Positions 36,319 to 46,253 of a stretch of DNA of 64,000 nucleotides are shown here, piece after piece. Every line of letters starts with the position of its first letter. The stretch's first letter is position 1. Location of the stretch: assembly GCA_002212725.1 (NCBI GenBank), contig MTCR01000082.1:16875-80874 (forward strand), in the 5' to 3' direction. Under the pieces are notes generated by a model that saw nothing but the letters and a program-made list of their open reading frames with translations, was not told where the DNA came from and searched no databases. The DNA comes from Sphingobacteriales bacterium TSM_CSM. GTDB lineage: Bacteria; Bacteroidota; Bacteroidia; Chitinophagales; UBA2359. Made by a program: the position numbers and the translations under genes.

Positions 36319-37665
36319 TCAGGTAAAATTACAAACAATACGGCAAATTTCTTTTGTTTTTGGGGTAATGGCAAACCGTTCATCGGGTCTGTACCCAATT
36401 ACCCAGCAAATCCGCCCGCGGTTATCGGTTAAAATCCAGGCGGCCTCTTTTTGTACAAGGCTCAGTTTAAGGTCGGTAAAAAAGCGTTTCAGTTTTTTCT
36501 TTTTCATGTTCATGCCATAGGGGTAAAAATAATCGCCGTTTTTCCACCGCCTCAACAGCAGCGGAAACTCCATTTTTCCCGCATCAAGGCTGGCAATGTT
36601 GTTGCCGGTGTCTATTACAAACCCATCGGGGTTATGATAGGAAAACTGCAGTTGCATACCTGTTTTTTCAACCGCGGCGGCATCTTTTTCTATGAGTGTG
36701 TAGGTGGTATCTTTTTCTGTTTTTTCCGATAATATGAGGAACTTGCGGTCTTTTATAAGCTGGTGGGTAGTTGAGTAAAACACCTTACCGGGCGTATTGG
36801 TAAGCGTTTCTATGATTTGTGCCACCTGTGCGGCGTTGTAATGGTAAGGTTTCAGCAGTTCGTACAAAACAGTTTGCAGGGGTTTTATTTTCAGTAGCCT
36901 GCCAATAGAAATAAGCCGTTCTTTTTCGGGGCCTTGAAACAATTTCTTTCTGTAATATTCAATGCCCGACAGGTAAACCTGTTCTATTTCGCTAAAACGT
37001 TGTGCATTTTGGTAAAAAGTTTCTTCCAGGGCGGGGTTAATTTCTTTAAGTGCCGGAATGACCAAATGCCTTATTTTATTGCGCACATACTTGGTTTGGG
37101 CGTTGCTTTCATCGGTTCTGAAAGGCAGGTTTTCGGTTTGAGCAAAATGTTCAATCTGCACTTTAGAAAACAGCAGCATCGGCCGCACAATTTTACCCGA
37201 TTTGGCGGCTATGCCGTGCAAACCTGCCAAACCGGTGCCTTTGGCAAGGTTTAGCAGCATGGTTTCGGCAATATCGTTTTGGTGGTGTGCGGTGGCAATA
37301 AAGGTGTAGCCGTTTTGCTGCCTTATGTCCTCCAGCCAGTCATAGCGAAGCGCCCTGGCCGCCATTTGTACCGAAACCTTGTTTTGTGTTGCAAAATGCA
37401 GGGTATTAAACTGTACCGAATAAAAAGGCACGTTATACTGTGCTGCCAATTTCTGTACAAACGCTTCATCGGCATCTGACCCGGCGCCTCTAAGTCCGAA
37501 ATTGCAATGAGCAATTCCAAACTGCATATTGCTTTCCTGCATCAAGTGGCACATTACCACCGAATCAACCCCGCCGCTTACGGCCAGCAGCAGCCGGTTG
37601 TTTTTCTGCACTAAGCATGACTGGGCAAGGTGGGTGGTAAAAGCAGCAAGCATGTGGGTAAACAA
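36319..37665 (-). CDS. tilS: tRNA(Ile)-lysidine synthase
   Basis: A 448-residue enzyme that converts C34 of the tRNA(Ile) CAU anticodon to lysidine, so that it reads AUA. The N-terminal PP-loop ATPase has SGGVDS at residues 30-35, with HCNFGLRG and TAHHQND later in the domain. A central linker domain and the C-terminal TilS-C domain (RRWKNGDYFYP and KKKLKRFFTDLK) complete it. Essential in most bacteria. Lgt lies 25 bases upstream on the same strand. Confidence 0.95.
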   Translation of the reverse strand: MFTHMLAAFTTHLAQSCLVQKNNRLLLAVSGGVDSVVMCHLMQESNMQFGIAHCNFGLRGAGSDADEAFVQKLAAQYNVPFYSVQFNTLHFATQNKVSVQMAARALRYDWLEDIRQQNGYTFIATAHHQNDIAETMLLNLAKGTGLAGLHGIAAKSGKIVRPMLLFSKVQIEHFAQTENLPFRTDESNAQTKYVRNKIRHLVIPALKEINPALEETFYQNAQRFSEIEQVYLSGIEYYRKKLFQGPEKERLISIGRLLKIKPLQTVLYELLKPYHYNAAQVAQIIETLTNTPGKVFYSTTHQLIKDRKFLILSEKTEKDTTYTLIEKDAAAVEKTGMQLQFSYHNPDGFVIDTGNNIASLDAGKMEFPLLLRRWKNGDYFYPYGMNMKKKKLKRFFTDLKLSLVQKEAAWILTDNRGRICWVIGYRPDERFAITPKTKEICRIVCNFT

Positions 37666-37690
37666 AGAATGAAAGGTTTAATGGTGCAGG

Positions 37691-38494
37691 TTACAGGTGT
37701 TGGTTGTTTTGGTTAAGGCCGGAGTTGGACAGGACTACCCGGCCAAGCAAAGCCAGGCCAAAAGCGGCGGCAAACAGGTTGAGCGGTTGCGAAACGGCGG
37801 CATTTTCTTTTAAAAATTCGAGCAGGAAACGCAGGGTAAAGGTAATGGTAAAAAACAAACCCGATAGCAATCCGGTTGGCAAGGGGCGTTTTTTTTGTAA
37901 ATAAAACAGCAGGGCAAACACCCCTGTAAGCATTACCGCCTCATACAGTTGCGAGGGGTGGCGGGGTTGCATATTGCGCTGCACAAACACAAATGCCCAG
38001 GGCACGTTAGAAATTTTACCAATAATTTCGGAGTTAAACAGGTTGCCAATTCTGATAAGTGCGCCAATAAGGGCTGCCGGCGTTACCAACATATCTGTCA
38101 TTTGCAGGTACCCCAGTTCTTTATACCGGCGCACATACAGCCAGGTAGCAGCAAACCCGCCTATGGCGGCGCCGTGGCTGGCTAAGCCGCCGTGCCAAAG
38201 CATCAAAATTTCGGCGGGGTGCGCAAGGTAGTAGGGTAAATCGTAAAACAAAATCTGCCCCAGGCGCGCCCCGATTAATCCGCCTAAAAACTGATATTGC
38301 ACCAGCACAGCCACGCGGTTTACCGGTAAATTTCGCTGCCGGTACAATCGCACCAGAACCCAATAACCCGCCAAAACAGCCAAGGCAAACATTACGCCAT
38401 ACCATTTCAGTTTAAGAGCGCCAAGTTCAAGCAGGTACGGGTTGGGGTTCCACCAAATACGCAGCAAAAATATTTGAACAAAAAAATGAGCCAT
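37691..38494 (-). CDS. lgt: Prolipoprotein diacylglyceryl transferase
   Basis: A 267-residue inner-membrane enzyme that transfers diacylglyceryl from phosphatidylglycerol to the lipobox cysteine. About seven hydrophobic helices are visible. The Lgt signature RIGNLFNSEIIG (residues 148-159) and the upstream HGGLASHGAAIGG (101-113) with the catalytic-region His are intact. Many lipoproteins in this window depend on it. It is followed 25 bases later by tilS. Confidence 0.95.
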   Translation of the reverse strand: MAHFFVQIFLLRIWWNPNPYLLELGALKLKWYGVMFALAVLAGYWVLVRLYRQRNLPVNRVAVLVQYQFLGGLIGARLGQILFYDLPYYLAHPAEILMLWHGGLASHGAAIGGFAATWLYVRRYKELGYLQMTDMLVTPAALIGALIRIGNLFNSEIIGKISNVPWAFVFVQRNMQPRHPSQLYEAVMLTGVFALLFYLQKKRPLPTGLLSGLFFTITFTLRFLLEFLKENAAVSQPLNLFAAAFGLALLGRVVLSNSGLNQNNQHL

Positions 38495-38678
38495 TTTTAC
38501 CCAAATTATTTAAACATTATGGCAGGCAACGGTAAAATATACCGGTATTTTGCGAAATTTGCAGCATAGAAGCGGGTTAAACCTGCCGTTTAAACCCATT
38601 TTTAAGGGCACTGTCTGTAAACAGTGGCCAACATTAGCAAAGTTCGTTTGTTTGTAGAACAAAGGTAATCCATATTAT

Positions 38679-39239
38679 ATGAAAACACATGCTATCACAC
38701 TGCGCTTTTTAGTTCCCATGTTGCTTATTTTGCTGGCTGCAGTCAGCCGCATATTGCCACACCCGCCCAACTTTACCCCTGTTGGCGCCATGGCTTTGTT
38801 TGGCGCTGCCTGGTTTGCACCCCGCCGTTGGGCATTTTTAATACCTTTTGCCGGTCTTTGGCTAAGCGATTTGTTCTTAAACAACGTTGTTTACGCACAA
38901 TACCACCCCCGCTTTACCTGGTTCGATACGGGGTTAATCTGGGTTTACCTTAGTTTTGGACTTATCTGCGGGCTGGGGTTGCTGTGGCTGCGCAAGGTTA
39001 CCGCAGGCCGTGTTGTTGGTGCGGCGCTGGCAGCATCGGTTTTGTTTTTTGTGGTTACCAATTTTGGCGTTTGGGCTTCGGGCGGCATGTATGCCCAAAA
39101 CTGGCAGGGGCTTTTAGCCTGTTATACGGCAGCCATTCCGTTTTTTGGCAATACGCTTTTGGGCGATTTTTGCTACACCACCGCCCTGTTTGCAAGTTTC
39201 GGGTTGCTGCGCAAAAGGTTTCCGGTGCTTGCCGGGTAA
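38679..39239 (+). CDS. DUF6580 family membrane protein
   Basis: A 186-residue protein with about five helices. The stretch SRILPHPPNFTPVGAMALFGAAWF followed by SDLFLNNVVYAQY is the pattern I know from DUF6580 proteins, which resemble substrate-binding S components of energy-coupling transporters. The stretch is conserved here (HPPNFTPVGA at about residues 27-36, then the GVWASGGMYAQ motif). The substrate is unknown; I saw no riboswitch-like structure upstream to suggest one. Divergent from lgt. Confidence 0.8.
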   Translation: MKTHAITLRFLVPMLLILLAAVSRILPHPPNFTPVGAMALFGAAWFAPRRWAFLIPFAGLWLSDLFLNNVVYAQYHPRFTWFDTGLIWVYLSFGLICGLGLLWLRKVTAGRVVGAALAASVLFFVVTNFGVWASGGMYAQNWQGLLACYTAAIPFFGNTLLGDFCYTTALFASFGLLRKRFPVLAG

Positions 39240-39440
39240 AAAGAGTGCCCTGAAATTGCCGCCGGCATTTCTGTTTCACAAAACAACACAACTCTTGCCT
39301 ATATTTACTCAGTTTCCTTACCCATAAGGTTTTTGCTCCCAAACAGCGCCTGAAGGGTAGTTGCCTGTAGTATAAAACCCCGATACCATTCTCAGGAGCA
39401 CTCCATGTTGCTGTATCAGCCGGGTATTTTTTAAAAAACC

Positions 39441-39612
39441 TAACTATTCAGGTGCTATCTGTAAATCTTGACATTTTCTACTGTTCCTTGCTGATTTGAA
39501 GCATTGACCATAATGAGCAAAAAAAACTTTGAGGAACTTTGCGCTCTTTGCGGTAAAATGAAAGGAATTCAGTGAAGAACATCACCAATAAAGGTACAAC
39601 CTGAACAAGTAC
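39441..39612 (+). repeat. Dispersed intergenic repeat, copy 3
   Basis: It matches 32035-32210 in the same orientation and 668-862 in reverse. It opens with taactattcaggtgctatc and ends with aaggtac...agtac. Its final hairpin is weaker because aaaaaa has been inserted after gtac. It ends only 18 bases before the ATG of the CotH gene, so it must lie in that gene's leader or promoter. The gap portion 39240-39440 before it shows no gene. Confidence 0.85.
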
Positions 39613-39630
39613 AAAAAACCTTTATCTGCC

Positions 39631-42009
39631 ATGAAAACCAAGTCAATACAAATCTGCATTTTTTTGCTGTGCTTTTTGCCCTTCGCCCTGACCGTTGCGC
39701 AGCCCGTAATACCCACTCCCTATCATATTGCCACCGACGACCCCGCCAATGTAGTGTACAACGACAGTGCTGTGCCCCGAATTGACATTGCAATTAACCC
39801 CGCCGATTTTAACCAACTGTTTGTAAACCCCAACAGCGATACCGAGTTTCCGGCCACCTTTGTGTTTACAAGCGGCATTTTTACCGATACCGTTGCGCAA
39901 ATCGGGTTGGGGTTAAAAGGTAACAGCTCACTCTCTTCGGCTAAAAAATCTTTCAAAATATCGTTTAATTCCTATACACCGGGCAACAAATACAAAGGCC
40001 TCGAAAAAATAAACCTCAACGGCGAACACAACGACCCCTCTGTTATCCGCGCCAAACTTTACTGGGATTTGGCCGCAAAAATGGGCATTCCGGCACCGCG
40101 CGCCAACCATGTTGCCTTTTATGTAAACGGGTTGTACATGGGTTTGTACATCAGCGTAGAGCATATTGATGAGGAATTTGTACAAAACCGGTTTGGCAAT
40201 AACTCGGGCAACCTCTACAAATGTCTTTACCCCGCTTCGCTCGAATACATAAACAATAACCCCGATTCCTACAAGTTTGAACAAAACGGCAGGCGTACCT
40301 ACGAACTGCAAACCAATACAGACCTTGACGATTACTCCGATTTGCTGCAACTGATTACCGCCATTAACCAACCCGACGGCCCCAATTACGCCGGCAACCT
40401 CGATGCCGTTTTTAATATTGACAGCTACCTGCGTGTTTTAGCGCTCGATATTTTTACCGGCAATTGGGATAACTACAGCTACAACATTAACAACTACTAC
40501 CTGTACCGCAATACCCATACCGGAAAATTTGAATTTATCCCCTATGACGTTGATAATTCCTTCGGCATTGACTGGTTTGGTATTGATTGGGCTAACCGGA
40601 ATGTGTACAGTTGGACACCACAACCCAACTTTCCGCCACTTGCCACTAAATTGCTCAGTGTTCCCGAATTTAGAAACCGCTTTACCTATTATTTTAACAC
40701 CCTGCTGCAAACGTCTGCCAACCCCGATGTTTTATTTCCCCGCATTGATGCCCTGCACGACCTCATTACCCCGTTTGCCGAAGCCGATATTTTCAGAACC
40801 TATGATTACGGCTATTCTGTTGCCGATTTTCATGACAGCTACGACGAAGCGCTGGGTGCGCATGTAACCTACGGACTGAAACCCTATATTTCTACCCGCT
40901 GCAATGCGGCCATAGCACAACTGCTGCCCCAAAATACTGCACCGGTAATTGTGGGCACAAGGCATCAGCCCGAACTTCCGGTAGCCGGGCAAAACATCAA
41001 CATTTCGGCAATTGTTTATGACAACAACCCTGCCGCTCCTCCACAGGTTTGGTTGTATTACCGCATAAACGGCGGTGAGTTTACCGCCATTGCCATGCAA
41101 GACAACGGCACATCGGGCGATGCCATGGAAAACGATGGCATTTTTGGCTCCATCATAAGCGAAGTGCCTGCTTTTTCGCTCATTGAATACTACCTTACCG
41201 CTACCGACAATGCCGGCGCACAAAACCGCGAACCGCTTGCCGACAACGTTTACCGGCAGGTTTACATGGCGCAAAGTGCAGCGCCTTTGGTCATTAATGA
41301 ATTTATGGCCAGCAACAACGCCACCATAGCCGATGAATTTGGTGAATATGCCGATTGGATTGAAATTTACAACGCCGGCGCCGAACCCATTAACCTGGGC
41401 GCTCTTTTTCTTACCGATGACCTGTCGAACCCCGCCAAATGGCAAATGCCCAATATTTCGCTGGCCGCAAACGGGTTTCTGCTCATTTGGGCCGATGGCG
41501 ATATAACACAAGGCCCCACACATGCACCCTTTAAACTTAGCGCCGGAGGAGAACAAATAGGTATTTTCGGCCCCTTTGCACAGCCTGTTTATACCCTTAC
41601 CTATGGCCCCCAACAAACCGATTTAACCCAAGGGTTACTGCCCGATGGAACAGGCGACCTGCAAAATTTAACCGCTCCCACTCCCGGCTACTCTAACCTT
41701 TTGGTTTCGGCGCAACCGCAAACAACCTACCAACCACCTTTGGTAACAGGGCAACCCTACCCCAACCCCTTTGCCAACGAGCTAACCATTCCTTTCACCC
41801 TGCAGGAGCCGGCGCAGGTAATCATAAAACTATTTGACGCAAACGGAAAGGTGGTGTTTACTTCTGCCAATGCTTACCAACCCGGACAACACAACGCCGC
41901 ACTGCCACCACTGCAACAGTTGCAAAATGGCATGTACTATGTAAAAACGGTGGCATATTTTTCGGGAGGGCGCACCCAAAAAGCCCTTAAAAAGGTGGTT
42001 AAACACTAA
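39631..42009 (+). CDS. Secreted CotH-kinase/lamin-tail protein with T9SS domain
   Basis: A 792-residue exported protein. A signal peptide spans about residues 1-23. Residues 45-420 are a CotH-type kinase-like domain: LNGEHNDPSVIRAKLYWDL, then GLYISVEHIDEEFVQ, then the metal motif YDVDNSFG. Members on spore coats phosphorylate proteins. A beta-sandwich region follows, then a lamin-tail domain (about 551-665: VINEFMASNNATI, WIEIYNAG) and a T9SS sorting domain (about 707-792: YPNPFANELTIPF). It should be delivered to the cell surface. Its substrate and role are unknown. It is followed 28 bases later by the GHMP kinase gene. Confidence 0.92.
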   Translation: MKTKSIQICIFLLCFLPFALTVAQPVIPTPYHIATDDPANVVYNDSAVPRIDIAINPADFNQLFVNPNSDTEFPATFVFTSGIFTDTVAQIGLGLKGNSSLSSAKKSFKISFNSYTPGNKYKGLEKINLNGEHNDPSVIRAKLYWDLAAKMGIPAPRANHVAFYVNGLYMGLYISVEHIDEEFVQNRFGNNSGNLYKCLYPASLEYINNNPDSYKFEQNGRRTYELQTNTDLDDYSDLLQLITAINQPDGPNYAGNLDAVFNIDSYLRVLALDIFTGNWDNYSYNINNYYLYRNTHTGKFEFIPYDVDNSFGIDWFGIDWANRNVYSWTPQPNFPPLATKLLSVPEFRNRFTYYFNTLLQTSANPDVLFPRIDALHDLITPFAEADIFRTYDYGYSVADFHDSYDEALGAHVTYGLKPYISTRCNAAIAQLLPQNTAPVIVGTRHQPELPVAGQNINISAIVYDNNPAAPPQVWLYYRINGGEFTAIAMQDNGTSGDAMENDGIFGSIISEVPAFSLIEYYLTATDNAGAQNREPLADNVYRQVYMAQSAAPLVINEFMASNNATIADEFGEYADWIEIYNAGAEPINLGALFLTDDLSNPAKWQMPNISLAANGFLLIWADGDITQGPTHAPFKLSAGGEQIGIFGPFAQPVYTLTYGPQQTDLTQGLLPDGTGDLQNLTAPTPGYSNLLVSAQPQTTYQPPLVTGQPYPNPFANELTIPFTLQEPAQVIIKLFDANGKVVFTSANAYQPGQHNAALPPLQQLQNGMYYVKTVAYFSGGRTQKALKKVVKH

Positions 42010-42037
42010 AACCCGCAAAGGCAACACATAATTAATC

Positions 42038-43006
42038 ATGGTGCAAAACCCCAAAAAGCAGATTACGGCTACAACAACCTACCGCTCAAACGGCAAACTA
42101 CTGCTAACCGGCGAGTATTTTGTGCTGGAAGGTGCTCTTGCACTGGCCTTGCCTACTCAAAAAGGGCAAACGCTAACGGTAAGCCCTGTTTCGGGGGCAG
42201 CAATGCCGGTAATTGAATGGCAAAGTTTTACCCCTTCAGGGCAATGTTGGTTTAGCGTTTGTTTTTCCTACCCAAATTTTGAACCTGTAACATCAACATC
42301 CGGTCAGGAGCAAACCGCCATAAAATTGCAGCAAATTTTGCAGGAGGCACACCGGTTAAACCCCCGTTTTCTGGACAATACGCCGCCGCTACAGGTGCAA
42401 ACCCACCTGGAGTTTGAACCAAACTGGGGCTTGGGCAGCAGTTCCACGCTTATAAACAATGTGGCACAGTGGGCACAGGCAGATGCCTACCGGTTGCAGT
42501 TTGCCACTTTTGGCGGTTCGGGGTACGATATAGCCTGCGCCATGCACAACACGCCCTTGTTGTATCAAAAACCGGAAACAGGGCCGCAGGTGCAGCCGGT
42601 TGCATTTTACCCGCCTTTTACCGGTTGCCTGTACTTTGTGCACCTGGGTCAAAAGCAAAACTCAAGGCAGGGCATACAACACTTTTACACCCATACCAAT
42701 AGCCGCCGCACATGGTACACACAGCAAATATCGGGCATCACGCAGGCTGTTGTTATAAGCAGCACATTGCCCGAATTTGAATCGCTGCTTAACCGGCATG
42801 AGCAACTGGTATCGGAAGCACTTAGCCTGCCTATGGTAAAAGACACGCATTTTCCCGATTTTTGGGGTGCGGTAAAATCTTTGGGTGCCTGGGGCGGCGA
42901 TTTTGTGCTGGCAAGTTCAACCAAAAGCCCCGGCGAAACAATGGATTATTTTTGCGGAAAAGGGTTTACCACCGTAATACCCTATGCCAACATGATAAAA
43001 GCGTAG
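42038..43006 (+). CDS. GYDIA-family GHMP kinase
   Basis: A 322-residue small-molecule kinase of the GHMP superfamily, related to mevalonate kinases. The phosphate-binding glycine/serine loop is NWGLGSSSTL (about residues 129-138), and the GYDIA motif that names the family is at about 163-167. The opening SNGKLLLTGEYFVLEG is typical. The substrate has not been fixed for this family as far as I know; a mevalonate-pathway role is suggested by the fold. Cytosolic. It is closely spaced after the CotH gene but not obviously related to it. Confidence 0.9.
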   Translation: MVQNPKKQITATTTYRSNGKLLLTGEYFVLEGALALALPTQKGQTLTVSPVSGAAMPVIEWQSFTPSGQCWFSVCFSYPNFEPVTSTSGQEQTAIKLQQILQEAHRLNPRFLDNTPPLQVQTHLEFEPNWGLGSSSTLINNVAQWAQADAYRLQFATFGGSGYDIACAMHNTPLLYQKPETGPQVQPVAFYPPFTGCLYFVHLGQKQNSRQGIQHFYTHTNSRRTWYTQQISGITQAVVISSTLPEFESLLNRHEQLVSEALSLPMVKDTHFPDFWGAVKSLGAWGGDFVLASSTKSPGETMDYFCGKGFTTVIPYANMIKA

Positions 43007-43017
43007 CATTGGGCCTG

Positions 43018-43794
43018 CTATTCGGCAAGCTTAAACTGCCAGCGCGTGTACACATCTAACCGGCTGCTGGCAGTAACTGTGCGCTGGCAATTGCTCACCG
43101 TATCGTTGGGCAGGTACAGCGTGTAGGGGTTAAACACACTGTTTACCATGTTCTCTTCCAATGTCTGGTATTCAAATTGCAGGGCATCTTTTCTTACCTC
43201 CCTCAAATCAAAGGTCTGCTTCGGAATGTACCTTACGGGCAGGTTATTGCTTTCAATATTGCTGCCATCAATAAGCGGAAAATTTACAAAGGTAAGCGCC
43301 CACTTGGTTTGGTCGCTGTTTTCCCAGTACCAGGTATTTTCGTCAGAAGAAAAATCGCCTGTTACCTGCGCATTCAGTTGCGGGTTAAAGTAGCTGAAAG
43401 TGCCATTTACCAAATAAGTACCGTTGTCGCGAATATTGAGAAAATAGGCAAAATTAACGTCATAAATTCGGGTAACAGTATTTGTCCCGTCAACATAGTT
43501 GGTAATAGAGTTAAGAATAGAGTCTTGCAGTTCTTCCTGCTGAATAACGTTTGAAATATTGGTTCCGCCAATGTTGCCGGTATCGCAGGCGGTGGTGTTG
43601 AAGGTAATGGTAGTTTCCAGTTTATCAACATAATCAAGCGAGTAAATATCTAAGCGCCAGTTGGCAGTTATACGGGTGGTTCGGGTGGTAAAAGAAAACC
43701 AGGGGTCATCTTCGCCGCGCCGACAACTGCTCAAAAATACCGCAACAAAAGCAAATAAAGTAAAAACAATTAGCCGTACTTTAGGGTTACGCAT
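43018..43794 (-). CDS. Hypothetical lipoprotein
   Basis: A 258-residue protein with lipobox LSSC (Cys near residue 23, in FLSSCRRGEDDP). The mature part is beta-rich, with patterns such as RDNGTYLVNGTFSYF and WYWENSDQTKWALTF that recall lipocalin-like or gliding-type lipoprotein domains of Bacteroidota. No family is assigned. A -7-like TACTTTTG on the minus strand (43849-43856) lies 55 bases upstream of the ATG. It is divergent from the first M43 protease gene and convergent with the GHMP kinase gene, 11 bases apart. Confidence 0.7.
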   Translation of the reverse strand: MRNPKVRLIVFTLFAFVAVFLSSCRRGEDDPWFSFTTRTTRITANWRLDIYSLDYVDKLETTITFNTTACDTGNIGGTNISNVIQQEELQDSILNSITNYVDGTNTVTRIYDVNFAYFLNIRDNGTYLVNGTFSYFNPQLNAQVTGDFSSDENTWYWENSDQTKWALTFVNFPLIDGSNIESNNLPVRYIPKQTFDLREVRKDALQFEYQTLEENMVNSVFNPYTLYLPNDTVSNCQRTVTASSRLDVYTRWQFKLAE

Positions 43795-43998
43795 AAAGGT
43801 TTGTTTGTTTTAAGCACAAAAATCAAAGTCGGGATGTTCAATAAACGGCAAAAGTAAGGGTTAATTTGTTAACCCTGTTCTTTTTACTATAATTTGCCAC
43901 TTCAATTTTGTATATTTGCATAGCAAAACCAACTTGGCAGCACTTTTATTAATATTTAAAAAATTAACCCACTTTCCAACTTAACCTGCATTCTCTTT

Positions 43999-46191
43999 AT
44001 GAAGTTGAAAATTATGCCTCAAACCGTTGCATGTATTGTTCTTTCTCTCCTGTTCCTTTACCGGGCAAATGCCCAAACCGTTCAGCGGTGCGCCTCTACT
44101 GAATACTCGGCACATTTATATCAACAAGACCCCCGCAACCGCACCAATTGGGAAGCTGTTGAGGCATATACCCAAAAATGGATAAAAACGCACCGGGATG
44201 TAAAAAGCATGGGCGAAGTTTACACCATACCGGTTGTGGTGCATGTGGTATATACAGAGGACATTCCCGAAACAAATGTGAGCGAAGAACAAATTTATTC
44301 GCAAATAGAAGCGCTAACCGAAGATTTCAGGCGGATGAATGCCGACACCAACCTTACACCCGATGAGTTTTTGCCCGTTACTGCCGATATTGAAGTAGAA
44401 TTTTGCATTGCCCATAAAGACCCCGAAGGCTACCCAACTACCGGCATTACCCGAACCCCTACCGACAAGGAAGTATTTAACGTTAGCAGCAACGATGTAA
44501 AATCTTTTGCTTCGGGCGGTGCCGATGGCTGGCCGTCTAACAGGTACTTAAACATGTGGGTTTGCAACAGCATCAGCAATGATGACGGCGATGAAATATT
44601 GGGTTATGCCCAGTTTCCGGCCGAAGGCCCCGTCCAATACGACGGGGTGGTAATTGCCCACTACGCTTTTGGCAGAACCGGCTCTGTCAGCCCTATTCAC
44701 GACAAAGGGCGCACAGCTACGCATGAAGTAGGACACTGGTTAAACCTTATACACATTTGGGGCGACAAAGATTTACCCTTGGGTACCGAACCCTCCTGCT
44801 TTACCGATGATCTGGTAGCCGACACCCCGCTTTCTGACGAAGCCAATTTTGGTTGCCCCACAACCAACAGTTGCGCCAACGAAAGCCCCGATTATAACGA
44901 CATGATACAAAACTACATGGATTACTCCAACGATAATTGCCTGAACCTGTTTACCCTGGGACAAAAACAACGTATGAGGGCAATACTGGAACCAGGAGGC
45001 GTAAGAAACAGCCTGGTTTCGCAACCCGATATTTGCGGAGTAGGTGAAAACGATGCATCGGCACTTAGCATAATTGCCCCCTACGGAACCGGTATCTGCA
45101 CCACTTTTGAACCGGTTATTGAACTGGTAAATTCGGGTTCGGGTACTTTGTATTATGTTGATATTCAGTATTCGGTAGATAACGGCGCTCCCATCAGCAC
45201 CTACTGGATTGGCGAGTTGCCGCCGTTTGAATGGGTAAACATTACGCTGCCGCCGCTCAATACTATTACGCCGGGCATTATTCACAGTTTTACCGTTACT
45301 TACAGTAATCCCAACGGAGTGGCAGATTTCAACATCGCCGACAATTCAAAAACTGTTAGTTTTGCCACCGTACCCAAAGGAGCCGACCTGCCCTTTGCAG
45401 CCGGTTTTGAAACAGGTGGTTTTCCGGCTACCGGCTGGCAGGTAATAAACCCGGGCAGCAACACCACGTTTGCCCTCTACAGCGGTGCAGGCAATTCGGG
45501 CAGTTTTTCGGTTTACATAGAAAATGTAAATTACAATGCTACCGGCGCTGTTGATGAGTTTACCCTTCCCCGTGTGGACTTAGATGAGGTAAACCCCAAA
45601 TTGGAGTTTTACCAGGCATACGCCCTTAAAACCGCTGCCGATGTGCCCGATACGCTGGAAATACTGGTTTCTACAGATTGCGGCACTACCTTTACCTCTG
45701 CCTATAAAATAACCAATGAGCAACTCATTACTGCCCTTAACCCCATTTCGGCATCTTTTGTGCCTGCTTCCACCAACTGGCGCCGGCACGAGGTTTCACT
45801 TTGGGATTTTAAAGGAACCCGAAGTGCGGTTATTAAATTCAGGCAGGTGCGCGGAACCGGCAACAACCTTTTTATTGACGACATTAATGTGTTTGCCGGC
45901 AATACCTCGGTTATACCCGCAGCCAATACGCTTTTGGCAGGCAGTATGCGCTTAGCGCCCAACCCTGCAAACAACCATGCCATACTTAGGTTTACCGGCA
46001 GCCAGACAGCGCCCGGCCAAGTTTCGGTTTTTTCTTTATCGGGGCAAGTGGTGTGGCAAAACGCCATTCAGGTTAATAATGGCGAAAACTCTTTTCAACT
46101 GCCTGCCGCACAATGGCTTCCGGGTATTTATGCCGTGCGGCTTACCGTTGGCAACCAAACTGTAACCCAAAAACTAAGCGTGGTAAGGTAA
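43999..46191 (+). CDS. Secreted M43 zinc metalloprotease with T9SS domain (1)
   Basis: A 730-residue exported protease of the pappalysin/M43 type. A signal peptide spans about 1-26. The zinc site is HEVGHWLNLIH (His242, Glu243, His246, His252) followed by the WGD extension; a conserved NYMDYSND lies about 75 residues later and carries the Met-turn. Two beta-sandwich domains follow (about 380-640), the second like a MAM/concanavalin fold. Residues 650-730 form a T9SS sorting domain (APNPANNHAILRF...PGIYAVRL). A -7 box TATATTTG lies at 43911-43918. The next gene is a paralogue. Confidence 0.95.
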   Translation: MKLKIMPQTVACIVLSLLFLYRANAQTVQRCASTEYSAHLYQQDPRNRTNWEAVEAYTQKWIKTHRDVKSMGEVYTIPVVVHVVYTEDIPETNVSEEQIYSQIEALTEDFRRMNADTNLTPDEFLPVTADIEVEFCIAHKDPEGYPTTGITRTPTDKEVFNVSSNDVKSFASGGADGWPSNRYLNMWVCNSISNDDGDEILGYAQFPAEGPVQYDGVVIAHYAFGRTGSVSPIHDKGRTATHEVGHWLNLIHIWGDKDLPLGTEPSCFTDDLVADTPLSDEANFGCPTTNSCANESPDYNDMIQNYMDYSNDNCLNLFTLGQKQRMRAILEPGGVRNSLVSQPDICGVGENDASALSIIAPYGTGICTTFEPVIELVNSGSGTLYYVDIQYSVDNGAPISTYWIGELPPFEWVNITLPPLNTITPGIIHSFTVTYSNPNGVADFNIADNSKTVSFATVPKGADLPFAAGFETGGFPATGWQVINPGSNTTFALYSGAGNSGSFSVYIENVNYNATGAVDEFTLPRVDLDEVNPKLEFYQAYALKTAADVPDTLEILVSTDCGTTFTSAYKITNEQLITALNPISASFVPASTNWRRHEVSLWDFKGTRSAVIKFRQVRGTGNNLFIDDINVFAGNTSVIPAANTLLAGSMRLAPNPANNHAILRFTGSQTAPGQVSVFSLSGQVVWQNAIQVNNGENSFQLPAAQWLPGIYAVRLTVGNQTVTQKLSVVR

Positions 46192-46253
46192 CAATTCCGG
46201 CATATTTTACATTTTTTTAAAACCACATCATTTCACTGTTTCAATTACTATTT

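Noticed and set aside
38600..38678. Possible riboswitch before the DUF6580 gene
   Set aside because: I could not find a B12-box or other conserved riboswitch core in the 180 bases upstream.
40732..41616. Minus-strand open frame of 294 codons
   Set aside because: Antisense to the CotH/lamin-tail gene; no domain or start context.
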